This document shows, piece by piece, positions 28,257-37,376 of a stretch of 64,000 bases of DNA (its first letter is position 1; every line of letters begins with the position of its first letter). The stretch comes from Natronomonas salsuginis (lineage in GTDB: Archaea > Halobacteriota > Halobacteria > Halobacteriales > Haloarculaceae): the NCBI RefSeq assembly GCF_005239135.1, contig NZ_QKNX01000003.1, positions 186,001 to 250,000 on the forward strand, written 5' to 3'. The translations under genes were made by a program, and so were the position numbers. The notes beneath the pieces are model-generated. The model saw only the letters and a program-made list of their open reading frames with translations. It did no database searches and had not been told where the DNA came from.

Positions 28257-29306
28257 ATGACGCCTTACGACCTCGCGAAGCCGCTTTTTTTTCGACTCGA
28301 TGCCGAAACGGCCCACGGCCTCGGCGGCCGAGCGCTCGAAGCGATCCAGCACACGCCGATCGAGCGGGTGATTGCCGATCGCTACACGGTCGTCGACTCG
28401 CGGCTGCGCGTCGAGACGCTGGGCCGGACGTTTCCAAATCCGATCGGCGTCGCGGCGGGGTTCGACAAGAACGCGAAGATTCCGAACGCGCTCGCGGCGT
28501 TGGGCTTCGGACACGTCGAGGTCGGCGGCGTGACGGCGGAACCGCAGGCCGGAAACCCCCGTCCTCGGCTGTTCCGACTGATCGAGGACGGCGCGTTAAT
28601 AAACCGAATGGGCTTCAACAACGACGGAGCGGACGTCATCGGCGAACGGCTCGATGGGACCGATTGCCCGGTCCCGGTCGGGGTCAACATCGGCAAGTCG
28701 AAGTCAACGCCCAATGACGACGCGGAGGACGATTACCGCTACACCTTCGAACGCGTCGGTTCGGGCGACTACTTCGTCGTCAACGTCTCGTCGCCGAACA
28801 CGCCCGGTCTCAGAGAGCTCCAACAGCGGGACCGGCTGGCATCCATCCTCGGGAGCCTCAAGGACGACGGTGCCGATCCGCTCCTGGTGAAGCTTTCGCC
28901 GGACCTCACCGACGCCGCGATCGAGGACGCCCTCGCGGTCGTCGAGGAACTCGATCTCGACGGCATCATCGCGACGAACACGACGACGAGCCGACCCGCG
29001 TCGCTCCGCGGACGGCACGCGAGCGAGGAGGGCGGCCTCTCCGGGAAGCCGATCGAGTCCGAGTCCACGGCGATGGTTCGGTTCATCGCCGAGCGGACCG
29101 ACAAGCCGGTCATCGGCGTCGGCGGCGTCACGGACGCCGCGGGCGCGTACGCGAAGATCAGATCTGGAGCTCACCTCGTGCAGTTGTACACCGGGCTGAT
29201 CTACGAGGGCCCCTCGATCGCGAGAGAGATCAACCGCGGGCTGCTCGAGCGGCTGGAACGCGACGGGTTCGACTCGGTCGAGGATGCCGTCGGCGCCGAC
29301 CTCTGA
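28257..29306 (+). CDS. pyrD: Dihydroorotate dehydrogenase (quinone), class 2
   Basis: A 349-residue enzyme that oxidises dihydroorotate to orotate in pyrimidine synthesis. The N-terminal extension typical of the membrane-associated quinone-linked class is present (MTPYDLAKPLFFRLDAETAHG). FMN and substrate motifs are NPIGVAAGFDKNA, NRMGFNNDG, NVSSPNTPGLRELQ with the catalytic Ser, and the C-terminal GVGGV and QLYTGLIYEGP. A TATA-like CTTAAGCG at 28227-28234 supports the start at 28257. Confidence 0.96.
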   Translation: MTPYDLAKPLFFRLDAETAHGLGGRALEAIQHTPIERVIADRYTVVDSRLRVETLGRTFPNPIGVAAGFDKNAKIPNALAALGFGHVEVGGVTAEPQAGNPRPRLFRLIEDGALINRMGFNNDGADVIGERLDGTDCPVPVGVNIGKSKSTPNDDAEDDYRYTFERVGSGDYFVVNVSSPNTPGLRELQQRDRLASILGSLKDDGADPLLVKLSPDLTDAAIEDALAVVEELDLDGIIATNTTTSRPASLRGRHASEEGGLSGKPIESESTAMVRFIAERTDKPVIGVGGVTDAAGAYAKIRSGAHLVQLYTGLIYEGPSIAREINRGLLERLERDGFDSVEDAVGADL

Positions 29307-29351
29307 AGCCGCGAGACCGACGTTTATCACGGCGGCGATCGGACGTCGAGT

Positions 29352-30713
29352 ATGGACGCCCCTGCCGGTGATAATGGGGGGATCACGACCACGTTCCGGC
29401 GGGTTTTCGCCCTCGAGCGCGACGTGCTCGTCCTCTCGGTCGCGATGTTCGCCTTCAGCCTCGGCTTTCAGATGACGAGCCGGTACGTCCCGCGATACAT
29501 GTCGGTGCTTGGATCGGGTGCCGTGGCCATCGGCCTGTTCGGCACGTTCGGCAACCTCATCGGCGCAGTCTATCCGTACCCCGGTGGCGCCGTCTCGGAC
29601 CGGATCGGCTCGCGGGTCGCGCTGACGCTGTTCGGATTGGCTTCCACGGCGGGGTTCGTCATCTGGCTGTTCGCGGACGCCTTTGGCACCGTCGTCGTGC
29701 CGCCGATCGGAACGACGGTCGATCTCCTCGGCCGCGAACTCGTCCTCGGGTGGCTCGAACCCGCGTCGATCCCTGTCGCGATCTTCCTCGGGTTGCTCTT
29801 CGCGCAGGCGTGGAAGTCGTTCGGGCTCGGTGCGACGTTCGCCATCGTCAAGCAAGCCGTCGAACCCGATCGGCTGGCGACCGGCTTCGCGAGCACCGAG
29901 ACGTTCCGCCGGACGGCGTTCCTCTTGGGCCCGCTCCTCGCCGCAGCGATACTGACGCTGTTCGCCTTCGAGACGGGCTTTCGGATCGTACTCGCGGTCG
30001 CGGCGGCGTTCGGGCTCGGCGCGACGCTCGCCCAGCACGTCCTCTACGACGCGAGCGAGGATCGCCTTGGCAAATCGTTCGAGGGCGTCTCGACGGTGCT
30101 CGGTGACCTTCGCGCGATGCCCGCGGAGTTGCGCCCGCTACTCGCGGCCGACACGCTCATCCGCTTTTCGAACGGCATGGTCTACGTCTTCTTCGTCATC
30201 GTCGTCACGGAGTTCCTCGCGGTCGGGGCGCGGGTCCCGGTCGTCGGGGCGCTCTCGCCGGACGCGTACTTCGGCGTGTTGCTCGCGATCGAGATGTTCG
30301 TCGCGCTCGCGATCATGGTTCCGGTGTCGCGGCTGTCGCGCCGAATCGGCCTAAAACCCGTCGTCGCGCTCGGCTTTGCGGTGTACGCCGTGTTCCCGGT
30401 TGCGCTGATCTACGCCCCGCCGAACGCCGCCGCGTTGGCGCTGTTGTTCGCCTTCTCGGGGGTCCGGTTCGCGGGGCTACCGGCGCACAAAGCGCTCATC
30501 GTCGGCCCGGCGAAAGCGGGGGCCAGCGGTCGCGTGACCGGCTCGTACTACCTCGTCAGAAACGTCGTCGTCATCCCGTCGGCGGCCATCGGCGGCGCGA
30601 TCTACGCCGCCTCGCCGAAGACGGCCTTCGTCGGCGCGAGCGCGATTGGCATCGTCGGCGTCGCGCTGTTCCTCGTCGCCGGACGGGAGTTCGACGCGGC
30701 GATCGCCCGTTGA
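29352..30713 (+). CDS. MFS transporter
   Basis: A 453-residue major facilitator with about twelve hydrophobic segments. The loop 2-3 signature is seen as PGGAVSDRIGSRVAL near residues 78-92, and a related one between helices 8 and 9 (SRLSRRIGLKPVVALG). An amphipathic insert at residues 120-135 is unusual but modest. It is 45 bases after pyrD on the same strand with its own TTTATCA box at 29323-29329, so it may be separately expressed. Substrate unknown. Confidence 0.9.
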   Translation: MDAPAGDNGGITTTFRRVFALERDVLVLSVAMFAFSLGFQMTSRYVPRYMSVLGSGAVAIGLFGTFGNLIGAVYPYPGGAVSDRIGSRVALTLFGLASTAGFVIWLFADAFGTVVVPPIGTTVDLLGRELVLGWLEPASIPVAIFLGLLFAQAWKSFGLGATFAIVKQAVEPDRLATGFASTETFRRTAFLLGPLLAAAILTLFAFETGFRIVLAVAAAFGLGATLAQHVLYDASEDRLGKSFEGVSTVLGDLRAMPAELRPLLAADTLIRFSNGMVYVFFVIVVTEFLAVGARVPVVGALSPDAYFGVLLAIEMFVALAIMVPVSRLSRRIGLKPVVALGFAVYAVFPVALIYAPPNAAALALLFAFSGVRFAGLPAHKALIVGPAKAGASGRVTGSYYLVRNVVVIPSAAIGGAIYAASPKTAFVGASAIGIVGVALFLVAGREFDAAIAR

Positions 30714-30735
30714 CGGTTCCGGCTGATGGACCGGA

Positions 30736-30933
30736 TTACCGCACCGAGCCGGCGCGGAACTCGCCGTGTTTCATCCCGAGCGCGAACGCGATAAACCCGA
30801 AGGCGAGCATCGAGGGGGCCACCATCATGAGCGTCGTTTCGAGTGGCATTACTCCGCTTCCGGCGAGGCCGGCGACACCGATGACGACGATTACGAGTAG
30901 TGCACCGAGCGAGACTGGAAGGCTGAATTCCAT
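30736..30933 (-). CDS. Small membrane protein (DUF7333-like)
   Basis: A 65-residue protein with two hydrophobic helices (residues 5-28 and 33-53) and a short basic tail after GMKHGEF. It resembles what I recall as DUF7333. The frame is open far upstream, but the ATG at 30933 directly precedes the first helix. It is convergent with the MFS gene and divergent from the SPFH gene. Function unknown. Confidence 0.72.
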   Translation of the reverse strand: MEFSLPVSLGALLVIVVIGVAGLAGSGVMPLETTLMMVAPSMLAFGFIAFALGMKHGEFRAGSVR

Positions 30934-31044
30934 ATGAGGTCTCGTTGGAGTTCCGGCGTCATAGTTCATGCTGTCGAGGAACCCCAGCGTACGACGGTGA
31001 CGGCCCCGGTACAGGTTCAAGTGTCGTCGGCCCCAAGGGAAACC

Positions 31045-32184
31045 ATGTCTGACAGCGTCGCCCGCGAACTCGGTCGCAAGACTGCGGGGCTCTCCACGCG
31101 CGCGTCGGTCGTCCTGTTCGCCCTCCTCGCCGTCGGTGCGGCCGTCGCGTTGGGCGTGGTCGAGTTCGATCCCCTCCTGGTCGCGGGGGTGGCGCTGTTG
31201 CTCGTTGCCGTCGCCGCAGTGTCGAGCGCCGTCGAGATCGTCGAGGCCTACGAGAAGGAGGCGCTGACGGTGTTCGGCGAGTTCCGGACGCTCCTCGAAC
31301 CGGGGATTCACTTCGTCCCCCCGTTCGTCTCCCGCACGTATCCGTTCGATATGCGGACGCAGATGCTCGACGTGCCCCGTCAGGAGGCGATCACGGAGGA
31401 CAACTCGCCGGTGACCGCCGACGCCGTCGTCTACATCAAGGTGATGAATGCGAAGCGCGCGTTCCTCCAAGTTGACGACTACAAGCGGGCGACCCTGTAT
31501 CTCGCCCAAACGACGCTCCGAGCCGTCCTGGGCGACATGGAACTCGACGAAACGCTCTCGAAGCGCGAGAAGATCAACCGCCGCATCCAACAGGAGCTAG
31601 AGGGGCCGACCGACGAGTGGGGCGTCCGCGTCGAGGCCGTCGAGGTCCGAGAGGTCAACCCGAGCCCCGACGTCCAGCGGGCGATGGAACAGCAGACCTC
31701 CGCCGAACGGAGGCGACGGGCCATGATCCTCGAAGCGCAGGGTGAACGCCGCTCCGTCGTCGAGCGAGCCGAGGGTGACAAACAGGCGAACATCCTCGAG
31801 GCGCAGGGCGAAAAGCAGAGCCAGATCCTCGAGGCGCAGGGGGAAGCGATCTCGACGGTCCTCCGGGCGAAATCCGCCGAGTCGATGGGCGAGCGCGCCG
31901 TCATCGAACGCGGCATGGAAACGCTCGAAACCATCGGCCAGGGCGAGTCGACCACGTTCGTCCTCCCCCAGGAACTCACCTCCCTCGTCGGCCGCTACGG
32001 CAAACACCTCACCGGCAGCGAGGTCGACGACGAGGGAGGTCCAGAGCTCGAATCGAGGGCCTTCGACGAGGAGACCCGCGAACTGCTCGGGATCGACAGC
32101 ATCGAGGCGCTCGCGGCGGGCGACGGAGACGTCGATATCGAGGTCGAAAGCGCCGATATCGAACTCGAGGACGACATCGCGTAG
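31045..32184 (+). CDS. SPFH/stomatin-prohibitin family membrane protein
   Basis: A 379-residue protein with two N-terminal hydrophobic helices (residues about 20-62), a SPFH domain at about 65-230 (LEPGIHFVPPFV, EDNSPVTADAVVYIKV, KINRRIQQELEG), then a glutamine/glutamate-rich coiled coil with imperfect EAQGE repeats at about residues 230-275, and an acidic tail. Such proteins form large membrane-bound oligomers and act as scaffolds or protease regulators. The usual NfeD partner is not adjacent. Confidence 0.9.
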   Translation: MSDSVARELGRKTAGLSTRASVVLFALLAVGAAVALGVVEFDPLLVAGVALLLVAVAAVSSAVEIVEAYEKEALTVFGEFRTLLEPGIHFVPPFVSRTYPFDMRTQMLDVPRQEAITEDNSPVTADAVVYIKVMNAKRAFLQVDDYKRATLYLAQTTLRAVLGDMELDETLSKREKINRRIQQELEGPTDEWGVRVEAVEVREVNPSPDVQRAMEQQTSAERRRRAMILEAQGERRSVVERAEGDKQANILEAQGEKQSQILEAQGEAISTVLRAKSAESMGERAVIERGMETLETIGQGESTTFVLPQELTSLVGRYGKHLTGSEVDDEGGPELESRAFDEETRELLGIDSIEALAAGDGDVDIEVESADIELEDDIA

Positions 32185-32248
32185 GGCGAGAGACGATCCG
32201 GCCCAACACCGGCGACAGATTCAGGCCGAAACAGCCCCAATCACACGC

Positions 32249-33337
32249 ATGTCGAGCGTCGCGGACCGGCTGGTTCGATACGCCCCGCCGCCGAGGGCCG
32301 TCGATTGGTCGATCCTCGTCGTCGTGCTGTTTTCGGCCGGCACGGGGCTGTACTCCTTTACCGTCGGCGTCCCCGACGGCTTCGGGTGGCTGTGGGTCTG
32401 GAGCCACCGCGTCGTCGGCGTGGTCCTCGTCCCGCTGCTCGCGTTCAAGATCGCCCGAGTTCGACAGCGGTTAACCGATCCGGGTCGGTGGCAGCGGTCG
32501 ACCGCGCTCTCGGTCGCGACGCTTATCGTCGCCTCGGCGACGCTGGCGACCGGCGTCGCGTGGGGCGTCGTCGGACTCGTCTGGATCGCCGTCTGGCCGC
32601 TGCTCGCGGTCCACGTCGGCCTCGGCCTGCTGTTGGTCCCGCTCATCCTCGCCCACATGCGCACTCGGTTTCGACTGCCGAGGCGGCGCGACGTCGCCGA
32701 GCGCAGGGTCGCGCTCAAGTACTTCGGGCTGCTCGCGGCGGGAGCGCTCGCCGTCCGGTTGGGCGACGCGGCGACCCGCATCGCCGGCGCGCCAGGCGCG
32801 GATCGGCGGTTCACCGGCTCGAAGCCGACCGAGGGGGAGGGGAACGGCTCGTTCCCCGTGACGATGTGGGTCGCCGACGATCCGGATCCGATCGACGTGT
32901 CGAGCTACGAGCTCCGGGTTCGCGGCCTCGTCGAGACGCCGCTGCGTCTCGACTACGCCGACCTCGTGGACGGGCCGACAGCGACCGAGGAGGCGCTGTT
33001 GGACTGCACCAGCGGCTGGTACACCGTCCAGTCGTGGGGCGGAATCCGCGTCGGGGACCTCCTCGATTCGGTCGCGGTGGACGAGTCGGCCGCCTACGTC
33101 CGGTTCGTGTCGGTGACCGGCTACCGGTGGTCGCTCCCGATCGAGGAGGCACGGGACGCGCTGCTCGCGACACACGTCGGCGGCGAGCGTCTCACCCACG
33201 GTCACGGGGCACCCGTCAGACTCGTCGCTCCCGGCCGCCGCGGCTTCCAGTGGGTCAAGTGGGTCACGCGGATCGACGTGCGCGAAGGGAGCGATCCAGC
33301 GCAGTGGATCGTCACGCTCGTGAGCGGCTTCGACTAG
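32249..33337 (+). CDS. Membrane-anchored molybdopterin-dependent oxidoreductase
   Basis: A 362-residue protein. Residues about 15-150 hold four or so hydrophobic helices with spaced histidines (WSHRVVGVVLVP, VHVGLGLLLVPLILAHM), like a cytochrome b561-type anchor. The C-terminal half (from about 195) is a sulfite-oxidase-family molybdopterin domain with the metal-ligand cysteine in LLDCTSGWYTVQ and GHGAPVRLVAPGRRGFQWVKW. It is therefore a one-chain fusion of a heme-type anchor with a molybdoenzyme, like MsrP plus MsrQ. Its stop overlaps the convergent gene's stop. Confidence 0.88.
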   Translation: MSSVADRLVRYAPPPRAVDWSILVVVLFSAGTGLYSFTVGVPDGFGWLWVWSHRVVGVVLVPLLAFKIARVRQRLTDPGRWQRSTALSVATLIVASATLATGVAWGVVGLVWIAVWPLLAVHVGLGLLLVPLILAHMRTRFRLPRRRDVAERRVALKYFGLLAAGALAVRLGDAATRIAGAPGADRRFTGSKPTEGEGNGSFPVTMWVADDPDPIDVSSYELRVRGLVETPLRLDYADLVDGPTATEEALLDCTSGWYTVQSWGGIRVGDLLDSVAVDESAAYVRFVSVTGYRWSLPIEEARDALLATHVGGERLTHGHGAPVRLVAPGRRGFQWVKWVTRIDVREGSDPAQWIVTLVSGFD

Positions 33338-34740
33338 CCCAGTGCGTTCTCGATGGAGCTTGCCACTTTTCGCGCGCGCTCGGCCAGCGGTTGGGAGACT
33401 AGCCCCGCGTCGACGGCGTCGTCGAGTTCGTCGTCGTCCACGCGACGGACCTCGCCGCCGGGGCCCTTGACCACGTCGACGTGGAGGTCGACGTACCGAA
33501 CCGCGCGGGGGAAGATCTCGACCGGCGTGCAGACGTTGACGTACGTGCCGCGGCGTTCGCCGGCGGCGCTCCGATAGACGGTCGCGTACCACCACCGCCC
33601 CTCGACGAACGTCGTCGTCGCGACGTCGCCGGTCCTCCGATCGACGCCGAGGGCATCGTAGGTGCCGCCGCCGGTCATCTCGCGTTCGACGGTGATCGAT
33701 CCCGTCGGGTCGCGTTCGGTGACCTCGCCGCGGCCGAGAGTGATGGTTCGGCCGGCGGGTTTCCCGTGTCGGATGGCGACCGAGTCGCCCGCCGTCGGCC
33801 CGAACTGTCGAGTGACGACGTCGAAGGGGAAATCGACGTCGGCGGCCGCGGTGTCGGATGGCGACGAACAGATCGATTCGACGAAATCGACGGCCGCGCT
33901 CGCGGCGTTGGTCGCGGCCTTCGTCCGGTGGTGGCCGGGCATCGTCGTCTCGACTCGGCGACGACGGTCGTCGAGGGCGAATCGACCCTCGCGGCCGAAC
34001 CACACCCACGCGCCCGCGACGGGAGCGGCGAGTCGGGCCGGCGCGTCGTCGTCGCGGGACGCGATCGCGTTTTCGATCTCCTCGGCGCGCGCGTTCGCAC
34101 GTTCGAGCGCCGCGGCCATCGCGTCGAGGGAGGCATCGTCGGCGGCGGGCGACCACCGCGGCGTCCACCCGTCGATCGGATCGACCGGGAGGAGGTCCGC
34201 CAGTCTGGCGGTCTCGCTCGTCGATCGGCCGTCGCCGCGGCGGAGTTCGACGAGCCCCCCCGGCACGCGAAGGGCCGTTGCGAGCGTCGGCCGGTCGTCG
34301 CTCCAGGGCGGTTCCGACGAGGCGACCTGAAGGCGATAGCGGTCGCCCTCGTCGACGTAGCCGTCGACGCGGTCGTAGGGGAGAAAGCCCGAGACCGGCC
34401 GTCCGTCGACCGAACCAAGATCGACGACCGCCCCGGAGCCGAGCGTCTCGCGAACCTCGCCGTCGAACACCGCGCCCTCGGGGGTATGGTCGGGCCACGA
34501 GAGCGTATCCCGAGAGATATCGGCCAGTCGGTCGACGAGTTCGGGAACGGCGTCGGGCGCGCCGGCGACGCCAGTTCCCTCGCGGTCGTCGGTCGTCCGG
34601 AGCGTCGCATCAGCGACATCGACCTCGAAGAGCTCCTCGAAACGATCGCGGATCGGCGGCGACGCGTCGACGATGTCGTGGTCGTCTCGGAGCAGTTCGG
34701 TGAGCGCCGTGGTGTAGATCCCGCGGATCCGGACGTTCAT
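33334..34740 (-). CDS. FAU-1-like RNA-binding protein with S1-like and DUF402 domains
   Basis: A 468-residue protein of the archaeal AU-1 family, related to the N-terminal half of RNase E/G. It has an S1-like stretch at residues about 75-140 (VFDGEVRETLGSGAVVDLG, then GFLPYDRVDGYVDEGDRYRLQV) and a C-terminal DUF402 domain (WWYATVYRS...TYVNVCTPVEIFPRAVRYVDLHVDVV). DUF402/FAU-1 proteins bind AU-rich RNA and process 5S rRNA in Pyrococcus. The ATG overlaps the stop of the upstream DUF7532-like gene (ATGA). Confidence 0.85.
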   Translation of the reverse strand: MNVRIRGIYTTALTELLRDDHDIVDASPPIRDRFEELFEVDVADATLRTTDDREGTGVAGAPDAVPELVDRLADISRDTLSWPDHTPEGAVFDGEVRETLGSGAVVDLGSVDGRPVSGFLPYDRVDGYVDEGDRYRLQVASSEPPWSDDRPTLATALRVPGGLVELRRGDGRSTSETARLADLLPVDPIDGWTPRWSPAADDASLDAMAAALERANARAEEIENAIASRDDDAPARLAAPVAGAWVWFGREGRFALDDRRRRVETTMPGHHRTKAATNAASAAVDFVESICSSPSDTAAADVDFPFDVVTRQFGPTAGDSVAIRHGKPAGRTITLGRGEVTERDPTGSITVEREMTGGGTYDALGVDRRTGDVATTTFVEGRWWYATVYRSAAGERRGTYVNVCTPVEIFPRAVRYVDLHVDVVKGPGGEVRRVDDDELDDAVDAGLVSQPLAERARKVASSIENALG

Positions 34741-35111
34741 AGCTCGTCGCGGTCGGCGGCGAACCGAACCCGGTCGTGAACCGTCGGCCCGAGCGTCAGT
34801 TCGACGATCGAATCCGAGAGGAGCCGTCCGCCCTCGACGGGGACGCCCCAGCCGTCGAAGGCGACGTACCCCCGAAGATCCGCGCCGTGGGTGTACAGAT
34901 CGACGTACTCGAGGCGGTGTTCCGGGAACTCGGCGCTCGAATGTGCGAGGGTCATATCCGAATGGACCACGTCGAGCCCCGAAAAGAAGCGCTCGATGTC
35001 GCGAGCGTCCGCGGCGGCCGCGTCGGCGACCGACCGGGAGAGCTCCGCGATCTCCTCGGTGTCGAGGCCGAACTCGCGGAGAGCCGTCTGCGTTCGTTGG
35101 TCGAAGTGCAT
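34737..35111 (-). CDS. Conserved haloarchaeal protein (DUF7532-like)
   Basis: A 124-residue acidic soluble protein. Distinct blocks are MHFDQRTQTALREFGLDTEE, MTLAHSSAEFPEHRLEYVDLYTHG and DSIVELTLGPTVHDRVRFA, which I associate with DUF7532. It overlaps the FAU-1-like gene by four bases (ATGA), so the two are translationally coupled, suggesting a shared role in RNA metabolism. That link is inferred. Confidence 0.72.
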   Translation of the reverse strand: MHFDQRTQTALREFGLDTEEIAELSRSVADAAAADARDIERFFSGLDVVHSDMTLAHSSAEFPEHRLEYVDLYTHGADLRGYVAFDGWGVPVEGGRLLSDSIVELTLGPTVHDRVRFAADRDEL

Positions 35112-35216
35112 GGGCGTCGTTGGGGGTCGAGGACCGAAAGCGTCCCGGCTTCGGGGCGGAGCGCACGGTCGAAACCATGCCAAACAGTTAGGGTCGCGGC
35201 GCGAGAGTACACGTGC

Positions 35217-36266
35217 ATGAAGGATCCGGTCGCGAAACGCTCGGGCGACGAGGATCTCTACGACATCGCGTCGTGGGAGCCCCGAACGGCGCTCGATCGG
35301 CTGGCGGTCCGAACGTATCGCGGCGTCGTCAGGGCCGGCCGACGGTTCGTCGTCGGGCTCGGGGTGTTGATACTGCTCGTCATCCTAGGGGCCAGCGGGG
35401 CGGGCGGACTCATCATTCGGGACCCGTTCATCCTCGGGTTGGCGCTCCTGTCGATCATTCCGGCGGCCGGCCTCGCGCTGTACATCTACCGAGCCGACAT
35501 CACGACGAAGGAACCACCGTCGCTTCTGGTCGCTACGTTCGTGCTGTCGATCCTCTTTGCGGGCTTCGCCGCGGTGATCAACTCCATGTTCGGCTTTCTG
35601 CAGTTGTTGCCGCTCGTCGGGTTCATCCTGTTTTACTACCTCGTCGTCGGACCGGTCGAGGAGTCGGTGAAACTGCTCGCAGTCTGGCTGTATCCGTATC
35701 GCGACTCGCGGTTCGACTCCGTCGTCGACGGCGCGGTCTACGGGGCCATCGCGGGACTGGGCTTCGCCGCGATCGAGAACGTCCTGTACATCACACAGAA
35801 CCTCCAGACGCCCGGAGCGATGCTCATCCAGACCGGCATCGGGGTCGTCGACGGGTTCGCCGACACCCTCGAGGCCGGCGGTCAGATCACCGCCGTACGG
35901 GGGCTCGCGGGACCGGGGCACGTCGTGTACTCGGCGTTCGCCGGATACTATCTCGGATTGTCGAAGTTCAACCGCGAGAACGCCGGACCGATCGTCGTGA
36001 AGGGGCTCCTCATCGCGGCGTTCATCCACGCGACGTACAACACGCTCGTCGGAATCGTCCCAGGGATCGTCAGCCTGATCGTTCCCGGCGTCCCGGTTCT
36101 CGTGTTATTCTTCGGGTTCGTCGTCGTGTTTCAGGGCGTGTTTTTCTACATCCTCTATCGGAAACTCAAGCGGTACGAGGCGGCGTGCAAGCGGAGCCAC
36201 GACGACGTCGACACGGCTGCGGATTTCGGCTCGGAGTTGACGGAGTTCGACCCCGAGATGCGGTAA
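35217..36266 (+). CDS. PrsW family intramembrane metalloprotease
   Basis: A 349-residue integral membrane protein with eight or so hydrophobic segments. PrsW motifs are visible: GPVEESVKLLAVWL with paired glutamates, AIENVLY, GPGHVVYSAFAGYYLG and FIHATYN, supplying the Glu and His residues that bind zinc in this CAAX-protease-related fold. In Bacillus PrsW cleaves the anti-sigma factor RsiW; haloarchaea lack sigma factors, so the substrate must differ. The gene has its own promoter region, divergent from the DUF7532-like gene. Confidence 0.9.
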   Translation: MKDPVAKRSGDEDLYDIASWEPRTALDRLAVRTYRGVVRAGRRFVVGLGVLILLVILGASGAGGLIIRDPFILGLALLSIIPAAGLALYIYRADITTKEPPSLLVATFVLSILFAGFAAVINSMFGFLQLLPLVGFILFYYLVVGPVEESVKLLAVWLYPYRDSRFDSVVDGAVYGAIAGLGFAAIENVLYITQNLQTPGAMLIQTGIGVVDGFADTLEAGGQITAVRGLAGPGHVVYSAFAGYYLGLSKFNRENAGPIVVKGLLIAAFIHATYNTLVGIVPGIVSLIVPGVPVLVLFFGFVVVFQGVFFYILYRKLKRYEAACKRSHDDVDTAADFGSELTEFDPEMR

Positions 36267-36308
36267 GATGACCACGCACGAGGCCTCGACGAACACGGAA
36301 CAAAGCAC

Positions 36309-36578
36309 ATGACCGAATCCACATCCGACACCGAGGCCCAGCTCAGAGAGCAGTTCCTCGCGGCCGTCGAGGACGCCGACTACCCGATCGAGAATGAGAT
36401 CGGGGTCGTCTCGGCGCTGCCCGATGGCATGGCGACCCGCTTCGAGGCGGGCGAGTTCTCCATGTCTGCCGCGTCGATTGCCGCCCACCTCTACACGTAC
36501 CAGGAGTTCCCCTACGGGACGCCGGAGGCGCTGGTGGACGATCTGATCGATGGGCTGCGAGCCGAGGGACTCATCTAG
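36309..36578 (+). CDS. MTH865 family protein
   Basis: An 89-residue helical protein with EAQLREQFLAAVEDADYPIE near the start and FPYGTPEALVDDLIDGLRAEG at the end, the pattern of the small archaeal MTH865-like family of EF-hand-like fold and unknown role. It lies 42 bases after the PrsW gene on the same strand and is convergent with the F420 reductase. Confidence 0.8.
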   Translation: MTESTSDTEAQLREQFLAAVEDADYPIENEIGVVSALPDGMATRFEAGEFSMSAASIAAHLYTYQEFPYGTPEALVDDLIDGLRAEGLI

Positions 36579-36611
36579 AGAGTACGAAGAGCGGAGCCGA
36601 ACGCGACGGGG

Positions 36612-37280
36612 CTACTGGAATTTCACGCCGAGGTCGTGCAGCCCTTTGTTTTGCATCGCGACGTTGATCAAAAGCGGCGTGACCGCCTCGACCTCGGGCG
36701 CGTTGGCGAGCCCGCCGACGTCGAGCGGGCGGATCCCCTCGATCCCGGCGGTGAGGTCGACGACGATTGACTTGGCGTCTTCATCGTCGCCGAAGACGAG
36801 CGTATCCCACTCGAGTTCCTCGTCGAGGTCCGCGAGTCCGCCCGCCGGGAGGTTGTGGAACGCGCCGACGAGCGGTACGTCGTCTGGTTTCGCCTCGTCG
36901 GCGAGCGCGGCGACGCTACCCGCTCCGGGGCGGTTGTAGTGGAACCCGTCCTCGTCGCGTTTCATCCCGACTGCGGGCGTGACGAGGATCGTCTCCGAAT
37001 CGAGTCGATCCTCGATGGCCTCGATGGTGCCGACGACGTGGTACGCCGGGACCGCGAGGACGACGACGTCGGCGCGGTCGGCCGCCATGGCGTTCTCGAA
37101 CCCCTTGATCGAGGTCTCGACGCCGCGGCTGTCGAGTTCGGTCTCGTACTCCTCGGCCTTCGTGCGCGCCTTTTCGGGGTCGCGCGAGCCGACGAGGAGC
37201 TCGTGGGACGTGTCGAATCCCCATCGAAGCACGAGACCCTGTCCGATATCTCCGGTGCCGCCGAGAATCGCGATTCTCAT
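36612..37280 (-). CDS. npdG: F420H2:NADP oxidoreductase
   Basis: A 222-residue enzyme that moves hydride between coenzyme F420 and NADP. The N-terminal Rossmann loop is GGTGDIGQGL, followed by SRDPEKAR, where Ser-Arg contacts the NADP phosphate. Further family blocks are VVLAVPAYHVVGTIEAI and NLPAGGLADLDEE. Length is typical. Haloarchaea use F420, so this fits the host. Confidence 0.92.
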   Translation of the reverse strand: MRIAILGGTGDIGQGLVLRWGFDTSHELLVGSRDPEKARTKAEEYETELDSRGVETSIKGFENAMAADRADVVVLAVPAYHVVGTIEAIEDRLDSETILVTPAVGMKRDEDGFHYNRPGAGSVAALADEAKPDDVPLVGAFHNLPAGGLADLDEELEWDTLVFGDDEDAKSIVVDLTAGIEGIRPLDVGGLANAPEVEAVTPLLINVAMQNKGLHDLGVKFQ

Positions 37281-37376
37281 GCGGGTATGTCGAACGACTC
37301 GGAGTTAACCGTTGCGTGATCGGAGAGAGTTGCCTGGAATGGGTGAAGACGAACGAAATCGAGGGGCGAGCGAAAA